A DNA stretch of 64,000 bases from Alteromonas aestuariivivens (GCF_003367475.1 NZ_QRHA01000008.1:62001-126000); one strand, 5' to 3'; shown: positions 45,999 through 55,437, counted from the first letter of the stretch. A program made the numbers and translations. The notes: a model not told the origin generated them from the sequence alone.

Positions 45999-46639
45999 CG
46001 CAAAGAAGCATTACCGGAATTGTTGCCGCACTGGCCCTGATTGTTGGCATTGTCGGGGCGGTGTACATTGCCCCGCCGGATTCATCTTCGTCGAAGTTTG
46101 CCTACCTGCAATCCTATCCCGAGCCCCGGTCATTGCCCGATTTTGAATTGCAGGACCACAATGGTCTGGCGTTCACCCGTGAAGATCTTACGGGGCACTG
46201 GACGCTGGTTTTTCTTGGCTACACTTATTGTCCGGATATTTGTCCGACTACCCTGGCAGCGCTGAATGCAGTCTACCCGCAAATTGAGGCCATAGACTCG
46301 GATAATCCGGTAAAGGTGTTGTTTATCTCCGTTGATCCCAACCGCGATACCACCGAGCGCCTGGCTGAATACATCGGCTTTTTTAATTCTGCATTCACTG
46401 CGGTAACGGGGGAGCACACGCAGCTTTTTGCACTGGTGCGCAGTATGGGCATGATGTATGCCATCGCCGGCAGTACCCAGGACCCGGACTATCTGGTTGA
46501 TCACAGTGCGTCCGTAGCCCTTATCAATCCCAATGCTCAGGTGATCGGGCGGTTTAAGCCCACGCTCGAACCCGGTAAGCTAGCGGTCGCTGACACCCAG
46601 CATATTCTGCATGATATACCCTTGGTACTCGCTGAATAA
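45995..46639 (+). CDS. SCO1/SenC family copper chaperone
   Basis: A 214-residue thioredoxin-like protein tethered by one N-terminal helix (about 6-27). Copper ligands are visible: the CxxxC motif in [12 protein letters not shown] (about residues 77-88) and the distal histidine in [13 protein letters not shown] proteins load copper into the CuA site of subunit II, or act as thiol reductants for it. It overlaps the heme O synthase gene by four bases and is the last clear member of the oxidase assembly set. Confidence 0.93.
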   Translation: MTQRSITGIVAALALIVGIVGAVYIAPPDSSSSKFAYLQSYPEPRSLPDFELQDHNGLAFTREDLTGHWTLVFLGYTYCPDICPTTLAALNAVYPQIEAIDSDNPVKVLFISVDPNRDTTERLAEYIGFFNSAFTAVTGEHTQLFALVRSMGMMYAIAGSTQDPDYLVDHSASVALINPNAQVIGRFKPTLEPGKLAVADTQHILHDIPLVLAE

Positions 46640-46653
46640 GGCATTGTCTTACG

Positions 46654-47256
46654 ATGCAGCTAACCGTTCGCCCGGCCCAGTCTGAAGATGCCAATGGGGC
46701 CACTTCACTGATATTGCAGTCCGCCTTTCGTATGCTGAACGAAATTTTCGGTAACGGTGACGCTACGGTTACAGGTCAATATTTAATGGCGGCCTGGCAA
46801 CTCGGTATGGGGCAATACGGTTATCGCAATCATTGGGTAGCCTGTGTCAATCATAACGACGTAGTGGGCGTGGTGACCAGCTGGCATGATGGCCTTGCGG
46901 CCAGTTTTGGCCGGCATACTCTGAACTCGATAAAACAATTTTTCGGCGTTAATGAAACCCTCAATGTTCTTGCCCGCAGCCGGCGTCTAACGGGCATGCT
47001 CTCTCCCCCCTGTGGGCACCAACTTGCCATTGGCCATGTCGCTGTGGCTGAGGCGTATCGCCAACGGGGTATTGGTCGCTCACTTATCACGGCCATGCAG
47101 CACAGAGCGCTCCGCTTGGGGAAATCTGAGTTGGTGCTCGATGTTGAAGCCGATAACCCAGACGCACTGGCTTTTTATCTTTCTCTTGGTTTCGAGTGCG
47201 CTCCTTCGCTAACCCCGTTTTTGCATTGCACCAAACCCGTGGCAGATATTCGCTGA
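46654..47256 (+). CDS. GNAT family N-acetyltransferase
   Basis: A 200-residue GNAT-fold protein starting MQLTVRPAQSEDANGATSL. The acetyl-CoA binding motif is clear: HVAVAEAYRQRGIGRSLI (about residues 128-145, with R-Q-R-G-I-G), followed by LVLDVEADNPDALAFYLSLGF. The substrate is unknown. AAGG lies about 11 bases upstream of the ATG, and it is 14 bases after the SCO gene, so it may ride on the oxidase transcript. It converges on the deacetylase gene with no hairpin between. Confidence 0.85.
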   Translation: MQLTVRPAQSEDANGATSLILQSAFRMLNEIFGNGDATVTGQYLMAAWQLGMGQYGYRNHWVACVNHNDVVGVVTSWHDGLAASFGRHTLNSIKQFFGVNETLNVLARSRRLTGMLSPPCGHQLAIGHVAVAEAYRQRGIGRSLITAMQHRALRLGKSELVLDVEADNPDALAFYLSLGFECAPSLTPFLHCTKPVADIR

Positions 47257-47277
47257 TTCAAGTGCCCTTTTCTTGGA

Positions 47278-48366
47278 TCAGTCCGGGTATTTGCCATCTT
47301 TATCCGCCACAAAAAACGGCTGTGAATACCAGTAATAACGCCCGCCCTGCGATTTGGACGGGGCAGTACAATTTACCCGGGAGCGACCTGCACGAAGGCG
47401 TGATTCCACGCTGAAGCTCAGTGTGTTGGCGGTTGACTGCGGCGTAATTTGCCGGCCTGCAAAATAACAGTTGGCCCGTGTTAGGTCGGGGTCTGTGCCT
47501 GAAAGAGTGAGAGTAATATTTCCGGGAACCGGGTTGCCGGCTGGCAGTTGCGGGTCGGGAAAATTACTGCTGATCACCGGCATAGGCAAGCTGGCAATTT
47601 TGGTTTTCAGGGTTTCGAGTTTTGCATAGGGGCCTGCTGCAGCAAAGCGGGGCAGAGCGGAAAAATCGCTGTGCGGACCAATTGCGCCAGAATGCTGGGC
47701 AAAGCCAATGTAACCTTTCTCACGCAGTCTCCCGGCCAGCGCGAGGTTGTATTCGCCAAAGGGAAAAGCCAGAAACTTGAGTGAGTGGCCGGTATGCTGC
47801 AGCAGTTGTGCTTCTGCCTGCTCGACATTTTCCCACACTCGATTAAGCCAATCTTCCTCCTGCTCATCTTCCCCTCGCTCAAGCATGTGCAGATGGTCCA
47901 GCGTGTGATTGGCAAAACTGACTCCCTGCTGTTGCATGAGATTAACCTGCTCCCAACTGAGTTGGTTATGGCGCTGACCAATTTCATTTGGGTTGATGAA
48001 TACGGTGTAAGGGAATCCGTACTGGCGCAATATGGGGTGGGCATTATCCAGAATGTTGCGATAGCCGTCATCGAAGGTGATCACCACTGTATCTGGGTTG
48101 AGCTTTTCACCGTTCTGAAGAGCAAGTATCACATCATTAAGTGGTTTTACATTGTAGTGAGTATTTACATACTTCATGTGTTCTGCGAACTGGAGCGGGC
48201 TAACGCTGGTGCTCGAAGGTGTAGAGTCAGAAACGTGGTGGTAGAGCAGGATAACGGCTCCGTTGGGTGGTGTCTGAGAAGCGTGCGATACAAAACTCAG
48301 GCACAGCAGCAATAAGGAAATGACAAAAACCGGGCTGCCGGGCAGATGGGATCTGATATAGTGCAC
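47278..48366 (-). CDS. exported polysaccharide deacetylase (PgaB/IcaB-like NodB domain)
   Basis: A 362-residue protein with a signal peptide (VFVISLLLLCLSFVSHAS). The NodB-type deacetylase domain reads VILLYHHVSDSTPSSTSVSP at its start, as in PgaB/IcaB. The metal and catalytic residues are in TFDDGYRN and the HxxxH of NHTLDHLHM. It ends with a cysteine-bearing beta-rich tail (about 260-362). The likely role is removal of N-acetyl groups from a surface or cell-wall glycan; the substrate is inferred. I chose the GTG at 48364-48366 because AGGAGG lies four to five bases upstream; a longer frame would overlap the divergent MATE gene. Confidence 0.85.
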   Translation of the reverse strand: MHYIRSHLPGSPVFVISLLLLCLSFVSHASQTPPNGAVILLYHHVSDSTPSSTSVSPLQFAEHMKYVNTHYNVKPLNDVILALQNGEKLNPDTVVITFDDGYRNILDNAHPILRQYGFPYTVFINPNEIGQRHNQLSWEQVNLMQQQGVSFANHTLDHLHMLERGEDEQEEDWLNRVWENVEQAEAQLLQHTGHSLKFLAFPFGEYNLALAGRLREKGYIGFAQHSGAIGPHSDFSALPRFAAAGPYAKLETLKTKIASLPMPVISSNFPDPQLPAGNPVPGNITLTLSGTDPDLTRANCYFAGRQITPQSTANTLSFSVESRLRAGRSRVNCTAPSKSQGGRYYWYSQPFFVADKDGKYPD

Positions 48367-48402
48367 ACAACCTCCTAACTTGAATTTAAGCAACTGATTT
48401 TT

Positions 48403-49725
48403 ATGGCTGTAGAATGGAATGCGCACCAAAAACTGCTCGCCATTGCGTTTCCGATGATCCTGGCCAATGTTACCACTCCCCTGCTTGGGCTGGTGGATAC
48501 GGCGGTATTGGGGCACATGGATACCCCAGCGATGCTGGCCGGTGCCTCCATCGGAGCACTGATTCTAACTCAAATTTACTGGGTTTGCGGCTTCTTGCGT
48601 ATGTCAGCCACTGGGTTGAGCGGCCAGGCCAAAGGCGATCCTGAAGATCCCACGCTGGCTTCTGCACGGGTACTGATGCAAACCGGTAGCCTGGCCCTGA
48701 TACTCGGTCTGGTTCTGCTGGTGGTGCAATCGCTGATATTGCAGGCGGGGCTGGCGCTGGCAGACAGTTCAGCCGAGGTATCCGGGCATATTGTGAGCTA
48801 CTTTCAGGTTCGGGTGTGGGGAGCGCCCGCCGCCATGCTTAACCTTGTGCTGGTGGGTTGGCTGGTAGGGCAACAGATGACTCGCCATGTGCTGGCTATT
48901 CAGGTATTGGGGAATCTGTTAAACGCAGTGCTGGATGTCTATCTGGTTATGGGCCTGAACTGGTCGGTAAAAGGTGTAGCTCTCGCCAGTGTTGCCGCCG
49001 AGTACTGCATGGCAGTTCTGGCACTGTGGCTGGCGTTACGGCGGTGCAAATCTGTTCGCCCGCAACGGGGCTGGTTCAATCAGGTGGCGCGTAAAATGCT
49101 GTTGAAACTGAACGGTAATATGTTGCTCAGAAATTTGATTTTGCAGGCCTGCATTGCCTTTATCACCCTTCAGGGAGCCCGCTTGGGAGAAACTTCGGCA
49201 GCCGTTAATGCCATTCTGATGCAGTTTTTTGTACTCATTGCCCTTGGGCTTGATGGTGTGGCCTATGCCGTCGAAGCTTTGGTGGCAGAAGCCTGTGGGG
49301 GCAGAAAAACACACGGTATCCGAGCTCACACTCACCAGGGATTAGTGTGGTCTTCACTGTTTGCGATTTTGTATGCCGTGCTTTTCTTCACAATGGGTGA
49401 GCGCATAGTGAACTGGCTGACGGATATGCAGGAATTGCAAAGAGCGACATACGCCTATCTGCCGTTGATGGTTGCACTGCCACTGCTGGCACACTGGTGC
49501 TTTTTATTTGACGGTGTGTTTGTTGGCCTGACTCGCTCCAAAGCCATGCGCGACACCATGTTCATCAGTGCTGCAGTGGTGTTCTTTCCGGTGTGGTGGA
49601 GTACCAGGGAGTTGGGTAATGTTGCTTTGTGGTACGCCTTGCTGGCTTTCCTGCTGGCCCGGGGGCTGAGCCTAGGGGCTACATTCTGCTGGCTCAGTCG
49701 TCGAAATTTACTGACTTGTCCCTGA
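48403..49725 (+). CDS. MATE family efflux transporter, DinF-like
   Basis: A 440-residue inner-membrane cation-coupled multidrug exporter with twelve helices in two six-helix bundles. The N-terminal AFPMILANVTTPLLGLVDTAVLGHM and RMSATGLSGQAKG are typical of the DinF subgroup. In E. coli dinF follows lexA and is SOS-induced; here it is more than 10 kb from lexA, and I see no SOS box in the 36-base gap upstream. The ribosome-binding site before the ATG is weak. Its 3' end overlaps the convergent small membrane-protein gene by 32 bases. Confidence 0.88.
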   Translation: MAVEWNAHQKLLAIAFPMILANVTTPLLGLVDTAVLGHMDTPAMLAGASIGALILTQIYWVCGFLRMSATGLSGQAKGDPEDPTLASARVLMQTGSLALILGLVLLVVQSLILQAGLALADSSAEVSGHIVSYFQVRVWGAPAAMLNLVLVGWLVGQQMTRHVLAIQVLGNLLNAVLDVYLVMGLNWSVKGVALASVAAEYCMAVLALWLALRRCKSVRPQRGWFNQVARKMLLKLNGNMLLRNLILQACIAFITLQGARLGETSAAVNAILMQFFVLIALGLDGVAYAVEALVAEACGGRKTHGIRAHTHQGLVWSSLFAILYAVLFFTMGERIVNWLTDMQELQRATYAYLPLMVALPLLAHWCFLFDGVFVGLTRSKAMRDTMFISAAVVFFPVWWSTRELGNVALWYALLAFLLARGLSLGATFCWLSRRNLLTCP

Positions 49726-49987
49726 GTTGCCGTAACCCGCTGAACCTCTGGACAAAAATGCCAGCATAGCCGGTCATGGCAATCGCAAATCCACCCAGTA
49801 ATACCACAAGCGCCAGCCCGTTGGCGACAGCATGGCGTTCGCTGAGTAGAACAAGCCCCGACAGTCCGGCCATAAACACCGCCAACCCGGTCAGGAAGCG
49901 CTGCCAGCTTTGATGGGGTGAAAGGCCAACACCCAACCATCTGGGTAACCGGTTGGGTTTAGATGAGGCTTCAGGGCTCTGTTGCAT
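49694..49987 (-). CDS. small two-helix membrane protein, function unknown
   Basis: A 97-residue protein starting MQQSPEASSKPNRLPRWLG. Two membrane segments are seen at about 33-53 (FLTGLAVFMAGLSGLVLL) and 58-78 (ANGLALVVLLGGFAIAMTGYA), with a basic C-terminus. I recognise no family. The ATG at 49985-49987 is four bases past the nfuA stop on the same strand, so it is probably co-transcribed with nfuA. A start 18 codons earlier would lie inside nfuA. Confidence 0.62.
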   Translation of the reverse strand: MQQSPEASSKPNRLPRWLGVGLSPHQSWQRFLTGLAVFMAGLSGLVLLSERHAVANGLALVVLLGGFAIAMTGYAGIFVQRFSGLRQLRDKSVNFDD

Positions 49988-49991
49988 GGGC

Positions 49992-50570
49992 TCAGTAATA
50001 GGAGTGTTCGCCCGCCTGGTGCTCGGTGGCATCGCGCACACCGTTTAGCTCGCCTGCAAACTGCTCAAGCATTTGTTTTTCAATGCCTTCTTTTAATGTA
50101 ACGTCAACCATGGAACAGCCATTACAGCCACCACCAAACTGCAGAACAGCATAGCCGTCTTCAGTGATCTCAGTGAGCATAACTTTCCCGCCATGGCTGG
50201 CCAGTTGCGGATTGATTTCAGAATCGATCATGTAGTTAACCCGTTCTACCAGTGGTGCATCATCAGACACTTTACGAGCTTTGGCATTTGGGGCCTTGAG
50301 GGTGAGTTGTGAACCCATCTGGTCGGTTACAAAGTCGATTTCCGCTTCTTCAAGATACGGCGCGCTTTCTTCGTCAACTACGGCATCAAAACCGTTGAAC
50401 GGCAGGCGAACATCGTTGGGTTCAACGGCGTCCGGCGGGCAGTACGATACACCACATTCAGCGGTAGAGGTTCCGGGGTTAACCACAAAAACCCGAATGT
50501 TGGTGCCAGTCTCTTGTTTTTCCAGTAATTTTACAAAGTGGGCCTGTGCTTCTTCTGATATAGTGATCAT
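49992..50570 (-). CDS. nfuA: Fe/S biogenesis protein NfuA
   Basis: Iron-sulfur cluster carrier that delivers 4Fe-4S clusters to target enzymes, especially under oxidative stress or iron shortage. The 192 residues match E. coli NfuA closely. There is an N-terminal degenerate A-type domain (about 1-95) and a C-terminal Nfu domain with the cluster motif CNGC (Cys149, Cys152, the same numbers as in E. coli). The ATG at 50568-50570 has AGGAC seven bases upstream. A near-consensus IscR type 1 site lies upstream, so regulation by cluster status is likely. Confidence 0.96.
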   Translation of the reverse strand: MITISEEAQAHFVKLLEKQETGTNIRVFVVNPGTSTAECGVSYCPPDAVEPNDVRLPFNGFDAVVDEESAPYLEEAEIDFVTDQMGSQLTLKAPNAKARKVSDDAPLVERVNYMIDSEINPQLASHGGKVMLTEITEDGYAVLQFGGGCNGCSMVDVTLKEGIEKQMLEQFAGELNGVRDATEHQAGEHSYY

Positions 50571-50615
50571 TAACAAGTCCTGCTATTAGTCGTTAATGGG
50601 CTAATGATAACAAAT

Positions 50616-50640
50616 TTACCTGAGTAAAACAGTCAAGTAT
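50616..50640. promoter_or_regulatory. IscR type 1 binding site upstream of nfuA
   Basis: These 25 bases match the E. coli IscR type 1 consensus (ATASYYGACTRWWWYAGTCRRSTAT) at 23 positions; the deviations are at positions 1 and 9. On the minus strand it contains TTGACT, usable as the -35 of the nfuA promoter, with TGTTAT 18 bases downstream. Bound 2Fe-2S IscR would therefore block nfuA transcription. nfuA is a known IscR target in E. coli. The M14 peptidase gene starts 58 bases away on the other side. Confidence 0.8.
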
Positions 50641-50698
50641 TGATTGAATTATCATTCAACGGGATGAAGCTCGGCATTACCAAGCGGATGGAAAAGTT

Positions 50699-53341
50699 AT
50701 GAGGGGTATGTGGTTGTTATTCGGAGCCTTAAGTAAGGTTTTTGCGTGGAATTCTGTGGGGTGTACGCGGCCAATACTGCTAATGATGGCACTGAGCGCG
50801 GGGCACGCGCACGCTGCTTCGCCGTTGCCGCAGGAGAGAGGTGGTAAGCCTATCGCAGAATACCTGCCTGAAAACATTCAGTTTGACCCATCTGTACCAA
50901 CGCCGGAAGCCTTTCTTGGGGCCAACGTGGGCGCCTGGCACATTCGCCACGATCAGTTAGTCGGGTACATGCAGAGCCTGGCTGAATCGTCCCCCCGGGT
51001 GCGCATTGAAGAAACCGGGCGCAGCCATGAAAACCGGCCTCTTTTGCTGCTGACCATTACCGCACAGAGCAACCAGGGTAAGCTGGTTTCAATGCGTGAA
51101 AAACATCTTGAAAATATCCAGACCGGCGACTCCCCTGCCGCCACCGACCCCCTGGTTTTCTACCTGGGCTACAGCATCCACGGCAACGAACCGTCAGGCA
51201 GCAACGCTGCCATGGTGGTGGCGTATTACCTTGCGGCAGCGCAGGGGCCGGAGATTGAACAGCTGTTGAGGGACAATATTGTATTGCTGGACCCATCGTT
51301 TAACCCGGACGGGCTGGCGCGGTTTGCTCAGTGGGCAAATATGCATAAAGGTAAAACCCTGGTGGCCGACCCTGAGCATCGCGAGCACAAGGAAGGCTGG
51401 CCTTCCGGGCGAACCAATCATTACTGGTTTGATTTGAACCGCGACTGGTTGCTGCTGACCCATCCGGAATCACAGGCCCGTATTCGACAGTTTCATCACT
51501 GGCGCCCGCACATTCTGACCGACCATCATGAGATGGGCTCCAACAGCAGCTATTTCTTCCAACCGGGCGTGCGCTCGCGAAAAAATCCGCTGACTCCCGA
51601 CGGCAACGTTACCCTCACTGAAGCGATAGCGAAGTTTCATGCCAGCGCCTTTGATGCGGCCGGGCAACTGTATTTTACCGAAGAAGCCTTCGACGATTTT
51701 TATCTTGGCAAGGGGTCAACCTACCCGGATGCTCACGGTAGCATTGGCATCCTCTTCGAACAGGCGAGCAGTCGGGGGCACCTGCAGGATACAGTTAACG
51801 GGCCGCTGGCGTTTGAGCAGACCATTCAGAATCATGTGACGACATCACTAAGTACCCTCAGAGGAGGGTTAGCAAATAAAGCGGCAATTCTCGAATATCA
51901 ACGGCAGTTTGTGAAAGAAACCCGGGCGCTGGCTGCCAAAGATGAATACGCCGGCTATCTGGTTAGCCTCGATGAGGATCCGGGCCGTTTCAATGCCCTG
52001 TTGACGTTGCTCAAACAGCATCAGATTCAGGCCCAGCTACTCAACCGGAATTTTGCGCAGGACGGCCGAAGTTTTGAGGCTAATAAAAGTATTTATGTGC
52101 CCCTTGAGCAGCCCCAGTACCGCTTGATTCGTTCGCTGTTTTCTACCCAAAAAACCTTTGAAGACAATACGTTTTACGATGTGTCGAACTGGAATTTAGC
52201 GTTGGCGTTCAATGCCGCCTATATGCCGGTGAGTAAACGGCAGGGACGTAGTCTGGCGACGGTGGCGATTCCGGAGGACTGGCTGCAGCCGCATTCTCAG
52301 CCTGTAAATCCCGGCGCTTACGCTTATGCTTTTGACTGGCAGCATTACTACGCTCCTGCATTATTGCAAGGTTTATTACAAGCCGGCGTCAAAGTGCGTT
52401 CGGCCGGAACGGGTTTTACTGCGTTGCTGGCCAGCGGAGAGGAGCATCAGTTTTCATCGGGTGCCATAGTCATACCTGGTAATCTTTCTCAGCCAGGCGA
52501 TTTGGTTACGTTACTGAATCAGTTTTCTCAGGCTCTGCACATTCCGGTATTTGAAATCAAAACCGGCCTTACCTCTGCAGGTATTGATCTGGGCAGCCGC
52601 CAGATGGTGCCGGTGGAACAGCCAAAAATATTGTTGATTGGTGGCCCGGGTACCAGTCAGTATGAGGTGGGTGAGATCTGGCATTATCTAGACACCCGAG
52701 TCGGACTGCCGGTGACTATTGTTGATAAGGATCGCCTGGCTCTGATAGCTCTGTCAGATTACACCCACATGATTTTCGCCAGTGGCAGCTACGATGGCCT
52801 GTCGGAAGGCGCGCTTATCGACATTGGTACCTGGGTGACCAAAGGCGGGGTACTGATTGGTCATAAGTCCGCCTTGCGCTTGTTTGCTAAACAGGACTGG
52901 TTGGATATCAGGGTGCTCAAGGGCAGCAAGATTGATGAAGCCTTTGAAACGGAAAACCTGAAATTCGCAGATAAAGATGCGTACGAAGCAAACAAGATCA
53001 TTGCCGGGGCGGTTTATGAAGCCCACATCGATGTCACCCATCCATTGTTTTATGGTTTTTCCGGGGACAAACTGCCGCTGTTTAAAACCAGTAACATGGT
53101 GTTAAAAACGGATGCTTCACCTTATATCCCTGCAGCTTACTACACCGACGAGCCGCTGCTGGCGGGTTTCAGTGCACCGGAACTGGTCAGTCTGATCGCT
53201 GGAAGTACCGCCGCAGTGGCCCAGATCAAAGGGCTTGGCGTGGTTGTTGGCCTGGTGGATAACCCTATGTTCCGGGGATACTGGTACGGCACCGACAAGC
53301 TGCTCAGTAATGCTATTTTTCAGTCCGGACATATTCGTTGA
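50699..53341 (+). CDS. exported M14 family zinc carboxypeptidase with C-terminal glutaminase-like domain
   Basis: A large (880-residue) exported peptidase with an N-terminal signal region (PILLMMALSAGHAHA). The M14 catalytic domain (about 75-390) carries the zinc motif GYSIHGNEPSG (His161, Glu164), a substrate-binding region NPDGLARFAQW, and DHHEMGSNSSYFF. The C-terminal part (about 620-760, LLIGGPGTSQYEVGEIW and VTKGGVLIGHKSALRLF) resembles a class I glutamine-amidotransferase/DJ-1 fold, an arrangement seen in some large bacterial M14 proteins. The substrate is unknown; location is periplasm or outside. GGAAAAG precedes the ATG. It abuts convergent comF with no gap. Confidence 0.87.
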   Translation: MRGMWLLFGALSKVFAWNSVGCTRPILLMMALSAGHAHAASPLPQERGGKPIAEYLPENIQFDPSVPTPEAFLGANVGAWHIRHDQLVGYMQSLAESSPRVRIEETGRSHENRPLLLLTITAQSNQGKLVSMREKHLENIQTGDSPAATDPLVFYLGYSIHGNEPSGSNAAMVVAYYLAAAQGPEIEQLLRDNIVLLDPSFNPDGLARFAQWANMHKGKTLVADPEHREHKEGWPSGRTNHYWFDLNRDWLLLTHPESQARIRQFHHWRPHILTDHHEMGSNSSYFFQPGVRSRKNPLTPDGNVTLTEAIAKFHASAFDAAGQLYFTEEAFDDFYLGKGSTYPDAHGSIGILFEQASSRGHLQDTVNGPLAFEQTIQNHVTTSLSTLRGGLANKAAILEYQRQFVKETRALAAKDEYAGYLVSLDEDPGRFNALLTLLKQHQIQAQLLNRNFAQDGRSFEANKSIYVPLEQPQYRLIRSLFSTQKTFEDNTFYDVSNWNLALAFNAAYMPVSKRQGRSLATVAIPEDWLQPHSQPVNPGAYAYAFDWQHYYAPALLQGLLQAGVKVRSAGTGFTALLASGEEHQFSSGAIVIPGNLSQPGDLVTLLNQFSQALHIPVFEIKTGLTSAGIDLGSRQMVPVEQPKILLIGGPGTSQYEVGEIWHYLDTRVGLPVTIVDKDRLALIALSDYTHMIFASGSYDGLSEGALIDIGTWVTKGGVLIGHKSALRLFAKQDWLDIRVLKGSKIDEAFETENLKFADKDAYEANKIIAGAVYEAHIDVTHPLFYGFSGDKLPLFKTSNMVLKTDASPYIPAAYYTDEPLLAGFSAPELVSLIAGSTAAVAQIKGLGVVVGLVDNPMFRGYWYGTDKLLSNAIFQSGHIR

Positions 53342-54046
53342 TTAGCGGGCCAGGCCTGCCTTGGCAGGCGTGACAGCCATCGCCCAGACCGAAATGTGAA
53401 GTTTGGGGTTGGCCTGCTTTAATTGTCGAGCCAGCTCGTTAACTGTGCTGCCGGTGGTGATCACGTCGTCGACAATCGCAACATGTTGATAGTCAAACAC
53501 AGGCGTTGCCCTGAAGGCCTGGCGCAGGTTCAAAAGCCGCTGTTGCCGCCCCAGGCTGTGCTGATCCCGGCCTCGGATTCTTCTCGCCCACTGGGTGTTT
53601 ACGGCAATTCCCAGCAACCGGCTTAGCCACAGTGCAATCTCGGTGGACTGATTGAAGTGTCGGCTCATATAACGCCGGTAGTGTATGGGGACAGGTAATA
53701 GGCACTGTGGCAGTGGTGTGTCAGTCTGAAGGGCGAACTGACAAAACCAGTCAGCCAGAACTGTCGCACAGAGACTGCGACGATTAAACTTGAGGCTGCA
53801 AATGAGTTCATCAAACGGCCATGTGTACCAGCCGCATGACTGCAGGCTATCATAGGCTGAATGTTCCACATGACGGGCTATTTCGGGCCGCAACAGCAAA
53901 TTGCAGGGCCATGAGGAATCTGCATAGAACAGGGTGTCGTCCTGGCAAAACCGGCAGACCCACGAGCCGCTGCTTTGGTGGCACAAACAGCAGCTTAAAT
54001 TGGCTTTGTTGCGCAGCAATGTGAACAATTTTTGTGCTTTTGCCAT
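53342..54046 (-). CDS. comF: ComF/GntX family phosphoribosyltransferase-like protein
   Basis: A 234-residue protein with an N-terminal zinc-ribbon-like CCLCHQSSGSWVCRFC (about 19-34). The C-terminal phosphoribosyltransferase domain has a PRPP-type loop VAIVDDVITTGSTVNEL (about 189-205). ComF proteins are needed for DNA uptake in competent species, and the E. coli relative GntX (YhgH) lies between bioH and nfuA. The same three genes cluster here, with the M14 peptidase gene inserted. GGAAGGA precedes the ATG. comM is also in this window, but full competence machinery is not. Confidence 0.92.
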   Translation of the reverse strand: MAKAQKLFTLLRNKANLSCCLCHQSSGSWVCRFCQDDTLFYADSSWPCNLLLRPEIARHVEHSAYDSLQSCGWYTWPFDELICSLKFNRRSLCATVLADWFCQFALQTDTPLPQCLLPVPIHYRRYMSRHFNQSTEIALWLSRLLGIAVNTQWARRIRGRDQHSLGRQQRLLNLRQAFRATPVFDYQHVAIVDDVITTGSTVNELARQLKQANPKLHISVWAMAVTPAKAGLAR

Positions 54047-54105
54047 ATACGTATCCTTCCAACAGCTGTGCTAAACTCTCGCGAGCGACATTGGGGGTAT
54101 TCTGA

Positions 54106-54900
54106 GTGCTTAATTCTAACGTTCTACATGGCTTAATCACCCGTTCTCAAGGTACAGGAAAGGATCTGGTTTTCCTGCACGGCTGGGGGATGAATTCAGG
54201 GGTATTTACGGAGTTCGCTCCCTACCTGACCAATGACCACCGGCTGACCACCATTGATTTACCCGGGTTTGGAGAAAACAACGGCATTATCCCCGAACCC
54301 TATTCGGTGGAGTCTCTGGCCGGGGTTATCGCCCCATGCCTGCCACATAATTGTGTTGTGGTTGGGTGGTCTCTGGGAGGGCTGGTGGCGCAGAAACTGG
54401 CGCTGATCAGTGAGAAGGTTGCGGGGTTAATTACCATCGCCAGTACCCCGAGGTTTGTTGCCGGCCCGGGCTGGCCGGGCATTTCGGCCGAACTGCTGAC
54501 TGAGTTTGAGAATCAGCTGGAAAAAAATTACCGTAAGACACTGGAGAGATTTCTGGCCATTCAGGCTATGGGCAGTGACACCGCCCGCCAGGACATCAAG
54601 GCCATCCGCAGCCAGATAACCCGCTTTCCAGACCCCTCCGCGGTTGCTCTTAAAGAGGGGCTGGCTCTGCTATCCAGCGAGGACATCCGTCAGGACATAG
54701 GGCGTATCCGGCAGCCTACGCTGCGGCTTTACGGGCGGCTGGACAGCCTGGTTCCCACCACCGGTATCGACGCTATTTGTCAGTTACATCCGTCATCAGA
54801 CGCAGTGGTACTTCCGCATGCAGCGCACGCGCCCTTCATATCCCATCCCCAGCAGTCGGCGGATATCATTCGTCAGTTTATGCACTCCCGCGTCCGCTAG
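54106..54900 (+). CDS. bioH: pimeloyl-ACP methyl ester carboxylesterase
   Basis: Cytosolic alpha/beta hydrolase that releases pimeloyl-ACP from its methyl ester to end the BioC-BioH stage of biotin synthesis. The 264 residues show LVFLHGWGMNSGVF. The nucleophile is Ser89 in VGWSLGG, with Asp213 in YGRLDSLVP and His241 in HAAHAPF, the complete triad in BioH spacing. The start is GTG, with GGGGG about nine bases upstream. It is divergent from comF, as bioH is from gntX in E. coli. No bioC or bioFDA is in the window, so bioH is separate from the biotin operon here. Confidence 0.93.
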   Translation: MLNSNVLHGLITRSQGTGKDLVFLHGWGMNSGVFTEFAPYLTNDHRLTTIDLPGFGENNGIIPEPYSVESLAGVIAPCLPHNCVVVGWSLGGLVAQKLALISEKVAGLITIASTPRFVAGPGWPGISAELLTEFENQLEKNYRKTLERFLAIQAMGSDTARQDIKAIRSQITRFPDPSAVALKEGLALLSSEDIRQDIGRIRQPTLRLYGRLDSLVPTTGIDAICQLHPSSDAVVLPHAAHAPFISHPQQSADIIRQFMHSRVR

Positions 54901-54938
54901 CTGTTGCCAGGCAGCAGAACACACCGAGGCAAACAGAA

Positions 54939-55340
54939 ATGCTAAAGGCTCATGGTTCGCTTGATTTTCGCTGGGTTGGCTCGGTACTTGTGATTGAATC
55001 TGCGGGCGTGATTAACTTTGAAGCCACCCGCGAGCGGCGCGAAAGTTTCTACACCCTGTTAGCCCGGCGCCCCAGTCCGAACTGGTGCAGGCTGGACCAT
55101 TTTACCGACCACAATGTACTGGCCACCCCTGAGGCGATGGACGCCATGCGGCGAAGCCTTATGTGGAGTAAGCAGCTCGGCTGTGTTCAGGTTGGCAGCG
55201 TTGGGGGGAATGCCCTGGTTCAGCAGGCCTTTCAGCGCAGTGTTGAAGAGGTGCCTCTGGCGTATCAGGAGTTTACTGATTTGGCCACAGGGGTAACCTC
55301 GTTGCAGGGTTATCTGATTGCCAGAAAGCCCTCATCGTGA
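54939..55340 (+). CDS. conserved-looking protein of unknown function, STAS-like
   Basis: A 133-residue soluble protein starting MLKAHGSLDFRWVGSVLVIE. Alternating strands and helices (VLVIESAGVINFEATRERRE, then WCRLDHFTDHNVLATPEAMD) give a pattern reminiscent of SpoIIAA/STAS domains, but I cannot name a family with confidence. GAGG lies about nine bases before the ATG at 54939. It follows bioH by 38 bases and precedes two other poorly understood genes on the same strand. Confidence 0.6.
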   Translation: MLKAHGSLDFRWVGSVLVIESAGVINFEATRERRESFYTLLARRPSPNWCRLDHFTDHNVLATPEAMDAMRRSLMWSKQLGCVQVGSVGGNALVQQAFQRSVEEVPLAYQEFTDLATGVTSLQGYLIARKPSS

Positions 55341-55437
55341 GCGAATTTTTCCTGTTTATCTGTTGAACATGTGATATGTGCTTTGCTTTCAAGCTGAATT
55401 GGTTAATAATTGTTCGCGAGAGGAAAGGGGTAGTAGT

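Noticed and set aside
54777..54938. Longer version of the STAS-like gene overlapping bioH
   Set aside because: The overlap with the conserved bioH C-terminus and the GAGG before 54939 favour the shorter form.
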